From positions 1 to 44,448 of the forward strand of contig JAFQSS010000015.1 in NCBI GenBank assembly GCA_017409455.1: a DNA stretch of 44,448 bases, read 5' to 3'. Of the stretch, positions 1 through 7,884 are shown in pieces; position 1 is the stretch's first letter, and every line of letters begins with the position of its first letter. Under the pieces are notes generated by a model. It saw only the letters and a list, made by a program, of their open reading frames with translations, was not told where the DNA came from and ran no database searches. A program made the position numbers and the translations under genes. Origin of the DNA: Clostridia bacterium (GTDB taxonomy: Bacteria > Bacillota > Clostridia > TANB77 > CAG-508).

Positions 1-3000
1 TTGATTTGATGTGCTACTTGTATTTGTTGCATTATCTGAAATTTGTCTTACATACAAGTAATATTGTCCTGATGTTCCTGGATTTATATCAAATGCTGTT
101 CCACTTGTATAATTTGACAATGTTCCTGTTGCTGTTGGTGAATCACTTGTTGATAAGAAATATTGATATGAGTTGCTTGTTGATAATCCTGATGACCCTC
201 CATTTACCGTTGGGTCTGTTGCTGTTATTGTTACACTTAATGCTGAGTTTCTCCAATCACATGAACTTGGACTTACTGTTAGTGTTGGCGCTGTTCTGTC
301 TACGAAGACTCTTCCATCATCCTCATCATCACCTGTAATAAGCTCACTGATATAACGTACATTTTCAATATTGTCATACATATATATATGTGTGTTGTAC
401 CATCCTTCTTCATAATTATGGTCTGATACATTTACTCTAAAATACCATGTACCATTTCCTAGGTTTGTTCCTGAAACTGCACTATTTGTCACCCAATTAC
501 CTGCTAAGTCATCTTGCCATCCTGAGTCTGTCCATGTTGGAAATTGTATTCTATTTACTCCAGAAAGATTATCACTTACTCCATGTACATATACATCATA
601 TCCTGTGTTCGATACATTCTTTATTTCTGCAGATGTCGCTGTTGGTGGTGTTGTATCATATACAACATGTACAGCATTAATCCACCCACCATTTCCTGCA
701 TTGTCCAATATACTTAAATCAATAGAGTAATACCCATCTCCTTGATTTGTTTGATTTGTAGAAGTATTTACAATGTCATTTAATGAAATATTGGCATAAA
801 ATCTATTATTAGTTGAATCCCAAGTAAGTCCAAAATTAGTAACGTAGTTTACATATGGCGGATTATAATAAGCTCCCAACCACAACGTTTGAATATCAGA
901 TCCTCCAGTATCCCAGGCATTTACATATATTGTAACTGTTGGTTGATTTGTATAATATACACCATTAATTAAGGTCGCTGACGTAGTTATATTTCCTTCT
1001 GGTGCAATTTTATCTATCTTTACTTCAGTTGATACTGTACTACTTGTATTTCCTGCATAATCCAGTGCTCTAACATATATTGTGCTATTCATTGTTTCTG
1101 TAAATGTAACTGAGCTACCTGACATATCATTCCATGTGCTATTATCTGAACTCCATTGATATTTTTCAACTCCTGATAAGTTATCTGTAGCACTTGCTGT
1201 TAGTGTCACATCCTGGTTTGTCCAATTCCCACCACCTGAGTTTGAAACAGCTAGATTTGTTGGCGCTGTTCTATCCATTCTTAACATAACTGAAACAGGT
1301 TCACTAGCATTTCCAGCCGCATCTACACATCGATAATATACAATTTGTTCTTGCTCATCATAATGGTATGCTTTATTATAACTGTTTTGTAAAGTTGCCC
1401 AACTTGCATTTTCAAATCTCCATTGGTAGTAACTAATTCCTGCCCCACCTGAATCTGTACCTGAAAGTGTTACTATTAAAGGATTTGCTGTTGTCCAACT
1501 TCCATCATAATCTACTATAGTACATGTTGGTTTTGATTTGTCTATTAAATATGGTCCACTATATGCATATTCGTATCCATACCATATATGTAAATACCAT
1601 GTTCCTGGCGTACTGATTGAAACAGTCCACGTATCGGCAGACGTTGATCCCGTCATTGCTACCTTACTAGAGCTAGCAACAGATTCTGAAGTACTTGTAG
1701 ACCAAGCATAATAATCAGGCATCTCCCAACCAATAGTAGTCACATCCACGTTAATAGTTGAATTTGATGTTTTGTATTCAGGAGAAATCAGTATTTGATC
1801 AGAACCTTCAGTACCTGCTGTTAACATTACATCTTCATCATTAGTTACTGCATAAATTGAGAATGTTTGGGCATCAAACGTTATGTTTTCTTTTGTATTT
1901 TCTTTAACATTTACTTTTTCATATGTATTATCTTCTTTTACGTGATATACTTGTGATTCTGTTTGTATATTTGCATCTTTTATTAAAACTTGACAAATTT
2001 CTCCAAATTCTTCTGGATTTATTTCTATTGTTTCAAGCACTTCAGTTGTTCCTTTTGATGGGTCTGTTTCATCTACTAGAACTTCTTTTGTAATATTTAT
2101 AACTATTTTTATGTCATACGCTACATCTATTCTTTTTTCTCCAAAAATTTCTACTAATTGTTCTTGTGCTACTTCTTCAACTTTTAATTCTGCATCTTTT
2201 GGTAAATATCCTTTTACTTCTACTAATTTCCCGTTTTCTTCATCTTCGTATTTTAATATCTTGCCATATAATGTTTCTGTTTCTTCTGTTATTTCTATCG
2301 GACTGTTTTCTCCAGTTATTCCCTCTCCTGATAATAGATTCTTTACAAGTTCTCCTTGTTCGTCTTTTTCTAATATTACAACATAATATACTACTTCTAT
2401 GTTAAGCTGTTTGTTTTCTATTTGTTCTTTTGTTAGTCTTATTTTGTTGTCTATTATTTCTATAGCGTTTTTTTCTGTTGGTATTTGATCTGTTGGCTCG
2501 CCTTCTACCGGAGTTTGTTCTCCTGTAAAATCTTCTACCGGAGTTTCTGGAGTTTGTTCTCCTACTAATTCTTCTACCGGAGTTTCTGGAGTTTGTTCCT
2601 TATTTTCTTCTGATGTTGTTGGTTTTTCTGTTGGTGTTTGTTCAACTGGTGTTTGTTCTGTTGATTCTTGTTGGTCTGGTGTTTCTGCAACTTGCTCTTT
2701 ATTCTCTTCTGAGGTTGTTGCATTTTCTGTTGGTGTTTGTTCTGTTAGTGGGTTTTCTTCTGCTACACCTTCAACAGCATTCTCAGTTGATGCATTTTCT
2801 TGAACTGCCCCTTCACTTTCAACTTCAGGTACTGGTTCCTCCAAAGTGATTTTAACTATTTGATTAATTTCTTTACCATTAATACTTTCTGGCAATTGTA
2901 TTTCATAAGTTTCATCATCTATTTGTATTGCCTCAAGCTTAAATATCTCATTTTCTAAATAACCATAGTTATCTATCGCAATAGCTTCAATTTCTATTAC

Positions 3001-3117
3001 GTCCTCCGCTCGTGAGTCTCCTATATTTTTATACGCTCCAATCATTACGATTATGGCCATTAATAATATTACAATATTTCTTATTTTTTTAACAATCATT
3101 CCATTTCTTCTTGACAT
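1..3117 (-). CDS. Large membrane-anchored or secreted Ig-like repeat surface protein (partial, C-terminus outside window)
   Basis: The frame is open from an ATG at 3117 (SD GGAGG six bases upstream) to the window edge, giving 1039 codons without a stop. The N-terminus has basic residues and one hydrophobic segment (about 14-29), a signal peptide or anchor. Residues about 94-217 are a low-complexity Glu/Thr/Pro linker with repeated EQTPxETPVE-like units. After an extended beta-rich region come tandem Ig-like modules, visible as repeated DxTAPT, NWTNQDVTL, DNLSGV and YAGN motifs. One module (motifs YDVYVHGVSDNLSGV, IQFPTWTD, GTWYFRVNVSDHN) resembles the GBS Bsp-like repeat of cell-wall hydrolases and surface proteins. 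I infer an extracellular adhesin or wall protein; any enzymatic or anchoring domain would lie beyond the edge. Frame continuity from 3117 to base 1 argues against a frameshift. Confidence 0.8.
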   Translation of the reverse strand, partial: MSRRNGMIVKKIRNIVILLMAIIVMIGAYKNIGDSRAEDVIEIEAIAIDNYGYLENEIFKLEAIQIDDETYEIQLPESINGKEINQIVKITLEEPVPEVESEGAVQENASTENAVEGVAEENPLTEQTPTENATTSEENKEQVAETPDQQESTEQTPVEQTPTEKPTTSEENKEQTPETPVEELVGEQTPETPVEDFTGEQTPVEGEPTDQIPTEKNAIEIIDNKIRLTKEQIENKQLNIEVVYYVVILEKDEQGELVKNLLSGEGITGENSPIEITEETETLYGKILKYEDEENGKLVEVKGYLPKDAELKVEEVAQEQLVEIFGEKRIDVAYDIKIVINITKEVLVDETDPSKGTTEVLETIEINPEEFGEICQVLIKDANIQTESQVYHVKEDNTYEKVNVKENTKENITFDAQTFSIYAVTNDEDVMLTAGTEGSDQILISPEYKTSNSTINVDVTTIGWEMPDYYAWSTSTSESVASSSKVAMTGSTSADTWTVSISTPGTWYLHIWYGYEYAYSGPYLIDKSKPTCTIVDYDGSWTTANPLIVTLSGTDSGGAGISYYQWRFENASWATLQNSYNKAYHYDEQEQIVYYRCVDAAGNASEPVSVMLRMDRTAPTNLAVSNSGGGNWTNQDVTLTASATDNLSGVEKYQWSSDNSTWNDMSGSSVTFTETMNSTIYVRALDYAGNTSSTVSTEVKIDKIAPEGNITTSATLINGVYYTNQPTVTIYVNAWDTGGSDIQTLWLGAYYNPPYVNYVTNFGLTWDSTNNRFYANISLNDIVNTSTNQTNQGDGYYSIDLSILDNAGNGGWINAVHVVYDTTPPTATSAEIKNVSNTGYDVYVHGVSDNLSGVNRIQFPTWTDSGWQDDLAGNWVTNSAVSGTNLGNGTWYFRVNVSDHNYEEGWYNTHIYMYDNIENVRYISELITGDDEDDGRVFVDRTAPTLTVSPSSCDWRNSALSVTITATDPTVNGGSSGLSTSNSYQYFLSTSDSPTATGTLSNYTSGTAFDINPGTSGQYYLYVRQISDNATNTSSTSNQ

Positions 3118-3167
3118 GATTTTCCTCCATTTTTTCACTCGTTTTTTGGGTCTATTTTCTCTATATA

Positions 3168-3196
3168 TTTATATCATAACACGCCATTTTTTTCAA
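3168..3196 (-). promoter_or_regulatory. Sigma-A type promoter of the Ig-repeat surface protein
   Basis: On the minus strand TTGAAA (3191-3196) and TATAAA (3168-3173) are separated by exactly 17 bases. The promoter lies about 50 bases upstream of the ATG at 3117 and downstream of the preceding gene's terminator, so this gene probably has its own transcript. Confidence 0.6.
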
Positions 3197-3220
3197 CATT
3201 TTTCGCTATTTTTTTCGAAA

Positions 3221-3250
3221 AAAAAAGCACCATTTTTGGTACTTTTTTCT
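3221..3250 (-). terminator. Intrinsic terminator after the AT-hook-like gene
   Basis: On the minus strand AAGTACC and GGTGCTT pair (one G-U) around a six-base loop, followed by a run of eight T. It begins within 10 bases of the stop codon at 3257. Confidence 0.6.
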
Positions 3251-3256
3251 AGGTTT

Positions 3257-4309
3257 TTAAAACTCCTGATATTTACTGTTTTTTCTAAGTGTTGGAAGAC
3301 TTTTGTAAATGATTTTAAAGCAGGAAAACTTTTCCAATTCATTGTCTTCTAAACAGTCAAGATAAATATCCAATTCTTCTAGGTTTTTACATGCAGAAAT
3401 TATAGCTGGATGCAGGTTAGTTTCAAACATAAGCTCTAACCCTAAAAATATTGCACTTTTTCTTGATTTCCCTTCTCTTTTATACATCAAATTATATGCT
3501 TCGACAAACCTTGCTTTCATAGAATTTTTAAATTTATCTAATGGTAAAATATATTTTTGTTCGATTAATTCTGATATTTTTTTACCTTTATTTTGGGCCA
3601 TATCTTGTTTAACTTCAGCCTTTGTGTATGGTAAGTAAACTTTACCATCTTCTTCTGAAATTACCAAAGTTTTATTGTCTTCTAAATTATTTTCGACAAT
3701 TTTTTCTTCATCTATTTCAAATATTAACCCATCTACATTAGCTTCAATTTGTGTTAAATTTGTTAATTTAAAATTTACTACATTGTTTTTTCTCTCTAAG
3801 TTATCTATAACATAATTTATCTTGAAGTCTTGGTTTGTTGTTACAGAATATTCTTCCCCTTGTCTTTCCATAAATATGTATGCACCACCTGCAACTACTC
3901 TTAAACAAGGTTCTCTTACTATGATATATGATGTTTCATTTATTTCTGTATATATGTTATATTCATTTTTTTGTAATTCTATTTTATATTCGTTTTGTCC
4001 TAATTTTATCTCAGTTAAATTGTTTTCTGTATGCATTTTAATCGCACTTCTCTTAATCGTTGCATCTTTTTTACTTGTTTTCGCTACTTTATCCGTTTTT
4101 CTAGGACGACCTCTTTTTTTGCTACTTTTAATTCCTTCTTCTATGATTGATAAATTTCTCTTCTTTTTACGTGGTTCTTCAGGCTGTTCGTCTTCATCTA
4201 TAGTACTATATGGTATCCCATATGAAGTATCATCTAATTCAAGGTCTAATGCATATATATTATTAACTTCTTCTGTTTTTTTCTTTACTTTTAATTTATC
4301 TTCTGCCAT
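3257..4309 (-). CDS. Hypothetical protein with basic AT-hook-like motif
   Basis: 350 residues; ATG preceded by GGAGGTTAAA. I do not recognise the family. The first ~100 residues are charged and low-complexity, with an acidic patch (DEDEQPEEP) followed by two basic clusters, KKKR and KKRGRPRK. The latter contains the GRP core of an AT-hook, a minor-groove binder. The rest looks like a folded alpha/beta region; its C-terminal ~90 residues are helical and contain three cysteines. There is no signal peptide or membrane segment, so it is probably cytoplasmic, possibly nucleoid-associated (inference). It is monocistronic: own promoter at 4360-4388 and own terminator at 3221-3250. Confidence 0.7.
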   Translation of the reverse strand: MAEDKLKVKKKTEEVNNIYALDLELDDTSYGIPYSTIDEDEQPEEPRKKKRNLSIIEEGIKSSKKRGRPRKTDKVAKTSKKDATIKRSAIKMHTENNLTEIKLGQNEYKIELQKNEYNIYTEINETSYIIVREPCLRVVAGGAYIFMERQGEEYSVTTNQDFKINYVIDNLERKNNVVNFKLTNLTQIEANVDGLIFEIDEEKIVENNLEDNKTLVISEEDGKVYLPYTKAEVKQDMAQNKGKKISELIEQKYILPLDKFKNSMKARFVEAYNLMYKREGKSRKSAIFLGLELMFETNLHPAIISACKNLEELDIYLDCLEDNELEKFSCFKIIYKSLPTLRKNSKYQEF

Positions 4310-4359
4310 TTTAACCTCCAGTTTTTGGTTTTTCTTATAAATTGTTGACTATTTACTTA

Positions 4360-4388
4360 ATTATACCTTATTTTCCACATAATCTCAA
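4360..4388 (-). promoter_or_regulatory. Sigma-A promoter of the AT-hook-like gene with phased upstream motifs
   Basis: Minus-strand TTGAGA (4383-4388), 17-base spacer, TATAAT (4360-4365). Upstream, plus-strand TTACA pentamers lie at 4400-4404 and 4411-4415, with a one-mismatch copy TGACA at 4422-4426: an 11-bp period, as expected for sites on one face of the helix. The same arrangement precedes the next promoter at 5910-5938. Confidence 0.7.
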
Positions 4389-4424
4389 GTCGTTTTGTAT
4401 TACAATTATGTTACATTTGTGTGA

Positions 4425-4530
4425 CAATCCAGGGCCATGCTCGTCGTGCTAGCATTTGGGGACAGGCTCATTTTGCTAGCATTTTGAACATGGCCCCAGA
4501 TGCTAGCACGACGAGCATGGCCCCAGATTG
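4425..4530. repeat. Type A 27-bp palindromic array (A1, 3 units)
   Basis: TGCTAGCA starts at 4447, 4474 and 4501, an exact 27-bp period. The intervening 19 bases carry a GGGGACAGGCTC-type core or its reverse complement (GAACATGGCCCC). The right end is CCCCAGATTG, the same end as arrays A4 and A5. It lies between the promoter of the gene at 3257-4309 and the terminator of the gene at 4601-5860. Confidence 0.9.
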
Positions 4531-4539
4531 CTGGTTTTA

Positions 4540-4576
4540 AAAACAGAAAAAGGGACCAGGTCCCTTTTTCTGTTTT
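4540..4576. terminator. Type B palindrome acting as terminator (B1)
   Basis: A perfect 18-bp inverted repeat with a single central base. The core is GGGACCaGGTCCC, extended by A/T runs and CAG/CTG. It begins 25 bases after the stop of the exported protein at 4601. Symmetry makes it a potential bidirectional terminator. Confidence 0.75.
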
Positions 4577-4600
4577 GTAGAAAATTTTATTATAAAATTA

Positions 4601-5860
4601 TTATTCTTCTGCAGCTGGCTCATGCGTTCCTTCTGTTGAACCTTTTACTAATCCTATATTAACTTTTATACCAACACCATGTGATGCATAGTTAATACAG
4701 TCAACATCTTGACCTTCTAGCCATAAGTAAACTTTCAATCTACAAACACTATTTGGAGCTATTGTAAATTCCTCACTTCCCCATCCTTCTTCTGGATCAG
4801 GATGAGCACTTAAAAGATTTCTAACACCTTCTTTGATTGTGTAATCACTTGCATCTGTTTTAGTTGTTTGAAGTACAACTTGTTTCTTTAAAGTTGTACT
4901 ATTTGTACCACTCCAATCATATATATCTTTTATTTCTTTTCCTACTGATGCCTCTGTTAAGCCATAAGTTGGCATTTGAGTTGTTAAATCAAACCCTTTA
5001 CTTCCATCAGCAAGTGTTTTTGTAGCATATTTTGTAGCATCTCCTGATGCCCATGTGATTTTATTATTGTTTGTAACTATGTATTCTACGTGATCATTTG
5101 CATTTGGTTCCCAAATAGCAACATCTGTCACATATACTCCTGCTTGATTATCATTAATTGCACCTGTTTTATCTAATACTTGAGTTTGTCCGTCATTTAC
5201 TCCTGCAACACCATTCCAAACACCTGGTGAAGCTTCAGTTCCTCCATATTTAACAAATGCAACTCTAGCTGTATTTTGTAAACCTGTTGAAGCATCTCCT
5301 CCTTCAATTATTTCTAATGAAGAATCATAGTTTAATTGAAGTATATCAGCAATTGTATTTGATTTAGAAGAGTTCTTTAAAAATATATCAAACGCAAAGT
5401 ATCCAGGGTATTTTAATTCAAACCCTACAGTTCCACTTGTCATAGATTTATTAGCTTCGTCTAATACAGCTATATTTTTTAATTCTTTTGTATTATTTAG
5501 TTGTCCTCTAAGCATGCTTAAACCTGTCATAGTATCTGATGTTTTTAAACCTAGTGTTGATGCTGGCAACATTTCTGTTGGCACTAAGTTGTTGTGTCCT
5601 GTATATGCATCTTCTTCCAAATCTAATTGTCCTTCTTCTTTTCCCAACACAATTCCGTTTGACCAGTTTAGAGCATCCAATGAAATTTCTAGACCTTCCG
5701 CTACTTGTACTGTACCACTTAAGTTAGTGATTGATACGTTTCTTTGTGTAGAGAACCACGCATATGTTGATACTATAAATAGCATCGCAGCTATTAATAT
5801 TATAAAAAAGATTATTTTCAATTCAGATTTTCTTTTTGTTTTTGCCTTTTTTTTACTCAT
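4601..5860 (-). CDS. Exported protein with SipW/TasA-like TYAWF signal
   Basis: 419 residues, SD AGGAG before the ATG. The N-terminus is strongly basic (KKKAKTKRK), then a hydrophobic segment of about 20 residues ends in STYAWFS. This resembles the signal region of SipW-processed TasA/camelysin-type matrix and spore-surface proteins. The mature part is Asn/Thr/Gly-rich and apparently beta-structured, with no catalytic motif that I can see. The C-terminal region contains KVYLWLEGQDVDC and ends in an acidic tail. Role inferred: extracellular fibre, wall or coat component. No sipW-like peptidase lies nearby. A consensus promoter lies upstream and a type B hairpin follows, so it is probably monocistronic and strongly expressed. 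Confidence 0.7.
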   Translation of the reverse strand: MSKKKAKTKRKSELKIIFFIILIAAMLFIVSTYAWFSTQRNVSITNLSGTVQVAEGLEISLDALNWSNGIVLGKEEGQLDLEEDAYTGHNNLVPTEMLPASTLGLKTSDTMTGLSMLRGQLNNTKELKNIAVLDEANKSMTSGTVGFELKYPGYFAFDIFLKNSSKSNTIADILQLNYDSSLEIIEGGDASTGLQNTARVAFVKYGGTEASPGVWNGVAGVNDGQTQVLDKTGAINDNQAGVYVTDVAIWEPNANDHVEYIVTNNNKITWASGDATKYATKTLADGSKGFDLTTQMPTYGLTEASVGKEIKDIYDWSGTNSTTLKKQVVLQTTKTDASDYTIKEGVRNLLSAHPDPEEGWGSEEFTIAPNSVCRLKVYLWLEGQDVDCINYASHGVGIKVNIGLVKGSTEGTHEPAAEE

Positions 5861-5909
5861 TATTTATTCCTCTCCTATTTTTTCACTTTATTTTATTAAT
5901 TTCTTCTTC

Positions 5910-5938
5910 ATTGTACTATCTATGATTTTATTTGTCAA
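5910..5938 (-). promoter_or_regulatory. Consensus sigma-A promoter of the TYAWF exported protein, with phased upstream motifs
   Basis: Minus-strand TTGACA (5933-5938), 17-base spacer, TACAAT (5910-5915). Upstream, three exact plus-strand TTACA pentamers at 5950, 5961 and 5972 show an 11-bp period. The first lies 12 bases beyond the -35, exactly as at promoter 4360-4388. The 16-mer TTACAATTATGTTACA is identical at both promoters. Confidence 0.75.
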
Positions 5939-5976
5939 TGTTTTTTATGTTACAATTATGTTACAAATTTATTACA

Positions 5977-6082
5977 TTTGGGGACGTGTTCATTTTGCTA
6001 GCATTTGGGGACAGGTACACTCTTCTAGCACAGCGAACATGTCCCCGTTTGCTAGCATCGCGAACATGTCCCCGCTTGCTAG
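5977..6082. repeat. Type A 27-bp palindromic array (A2, 4 units, last truncated)
   Basis: Core 8-mers start at 5996, 6023 (variant TTCTAGCA), 6050 and 6077 (TGCTAG only), again at 27-bp steps. The last, truncated TGCTAG overlaps the hydA stop codon at 6079-6081. Spacer cores are GGGGACGTGTTC, GGGGACAGGTAC and two reverse-orientation GAACATGTCCCC copies. Confidence 0.9.
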
Positions 6083-7821
6083 TCTATCTTGTATTTATCT
6101 CTTTCTTTATAATGTGTATGTAACAATTTATGAGCACGATAGCTGCCTGGCTCTTCCAAAAATTCTTCGTAAATCTTTTTAACAGCAGGATTTTCGTGTG
6201 ATTTTCTTATAGTACTCTTTTCATCAATTGAATATAAAGCATCTGCTCTTAATTTTCTAACATCTACTTCTCTTCTTGTTTTTGAACTTTTTATTGGTTG
6301 GCCACCACCCATTATACATCCACCTGGGCATGCCATTATTTCCACAAATTGGTAGTCTGCCTTTCCAGATTTTATTTCTTCCATGATTTTTTGTGCATTT
6401 GCCAATCCACTTGCAGCAACTACTTTTAAGTCTTTTCCAGCTATATTTACAGTTGCTCTTTTTATTCCATTTCCGCCTCTTACAGCTTCAAATTCTATTT
6501 TGGGTAAATCTTGACCTGTTAACACATCTTGAGCCGTTCTTAATGCTGCTTCCATCACTCCACCTGTTGTTCCAAATATTGCAGCAGCTCCTGTCGCTTC
6601 TCCCATTGGGTCATCAAATTGAGCATCTTCTAAATCCGCAAACTCTATCCCTGCTTGTTTTATCATTCTTGCAAGTTCTCTTGTTGTGATAACATTATCA
6701 ACATCGCGTAAACCTTCATTTTTCATTTCAGGTCTTTGGCTTTCGAATTTCTTTGCTACACATGGCATTACAGAGACCATATATATTTTTTTAGGGTCTA
6801 TTTTTTCTTTTTTCGCAAAATATGTTTTTACTAACGCTCCAAACATTTGATGTGGTGATTTACATGTTGATAGATGTGGTAATAGTTCCGGATAATTCAT
6901 TTCTATGTATTTTATCCATCCAGGTGAACATGATGTTATCATTGGTAATACATCATTTTCTTTGATTCTTTCTATAAATTCATGCGCTTCTTCCATTATT
7001 GTGATATCTGCACCTGTGTTTGTGTCAAATACTTTGTCAAACCCTAGTCTTTTTAATGCTGATACCATTTTCCCTGTTACATTTGTACCAATTTTCATTC
7101 CAAATTCTTCACCTAGCGCAACTCTTACTGCTGGCGCAGTTTGAACTACTACATATGAATCTGGGTCTTTTAATTTTAACCATACATCATCAATTGTTTC
7201 TTTTTCCCTTAATGCACCTGTTGGACATGCTTGGATACATTGTCCACAATTTGTACAATTTACGTCATTTAAACTTGCTTCATTTGCTGTTGAAATATGT
7301 GATTTGAAGCCTCTGCCTGCAACATCTATTGCAGACACTTTTTGTATATTTTTGCACATTGCAACACATCTTTTACACATTATGCATTTACTTGCATCTC
7401 TAACAATTGATGGTGACAAATCATCAATATGTGGTTCAACTTCTTGTCCTGGATATTCAATTTCTGCCATACCAAATTTTTGTGCTAATGTTTGAAGCTC
7501 ACAATTTCCGTTTCTTACACATGTTAGACATGTTCTGTTATGTGAAGATAATATTAAATCTAAAATTATTTTTCTTGTTTCATTTATTTGAGGCGTGTTA
7601 GTTCTTATTACCATTCCGTCTTCTACCATTGTATTACATGAAGGTACAAGTCCTCTTCTTCCTTCAATTTCAACTACACACATCCTGCAATCTCCAGCAG
7701 CATTGATTTCTTTTAAAAAACATAGTGTTGGTATGTCTATATTCGCTACTCTTGCTGCTTGCAAAACTGTTATATTTTCTTTTACTTCTAGCTCTCTTCC
7801 ATCAATATTTATTTTTATCAT
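6079..7821 (-). CDS. hydA: [FeFe] hydrogenase catalytic subunit HydA
   Basis: 580 residues, SD AAGGAGG before the ATG. It catalyses reversible proton reduction to H2 at the H-cluster. Domain order: an N-terminal plant-type 2Fe-2S domain (Cys34, 45, 48, 62); a His/Cys-ligated 4Fe-4S segment around HNRTCLTCVRNGNCEL; two ferredoxin-like 4Fe-4S clusters (CIMCKRCVAMC and CTNCGQCIQACP); and the H-cluster domain with TSCSPGW, MPCVAKKFE and MACPGGCIMGGGQP. A small-subunit-like C-terminal tail follows. With hydB and hydC directly upstream it is best read as the catalytic subunit of a trimeric, potentially electron-bifurcating (NAD and ferredoxin) hydrogenase rather than a monomeric enzyme. The TAG stop is formed by the CTAG of array A2. 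Confidence 0.95.
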   Translation of the reverse strand: MIKINIDGRELEVKENITVLQAARVANIDIPTLCFLKEINAAGDCRMCVVEIEGRRGLVPSCNTMVEDGMVIRTNTPQINETRKIILDLILSSHNRTCLTCVRNGNCELQTLAQKFGMAEIEYPGQEVEPHIDDLSPSIVRDASKCIMCKRCVAMCKNIQKVSAIDVAGRGFKSHISTANEASLNDVNCTNCGQCIQACPTGALREKETIDDVWLKLKDPDSYVVVQTAPAVRVALGEEFGMKIGTNVTGKMVSALKRLGFDKVFDTNTGADITIMEEAHEFIERIKENDVLPMITSCSPGWIKYIEMNYPELLPHLSTCKSPHQMFGALVKTYFAKKEKIDPKKIYMVSVMPCVAKKFESQRPEMKNEGLRDVDNVITTRELARMIKQAGIEFADLEDAQFDDPMGEATGAAAIFGTTGGVMEAALRTAQDVLTGQDLPKIEFEAVRGGNGIKRATVNIAGKDLKVVAASGLANAQKIMEEIKSGKADYQFVEIMACPGGCIMGGGQPIKSSKTRREVDVRKLRADALYSIDEKSTIRKSHENPAVKKIYEEFLEEPGSYRAHKLLHTHYKERDKYKID

Positions 7822-7837
7822 TTTATCCTCCTTGGTA

Positions 7838-7884
7838 ATTTGGGGACGGTCCTTTTTTTCGCGAATTTGGGGACAGTCCTTTCT
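7838..7884. repeat. Type C palindromic element (C1) between hydB and hydA
   Basis: Two same-orientation half-elements, TTGGGGACGGTCC with a T run and TTGGGGACAGTCC with a T run, separated by TCGCGAA. They match one arm of the full inverted repeat at 19133-19206. The element fills almost the whole hydB-hydA gap and abuts the hydB stop at 7885. Confidence 0.75.
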
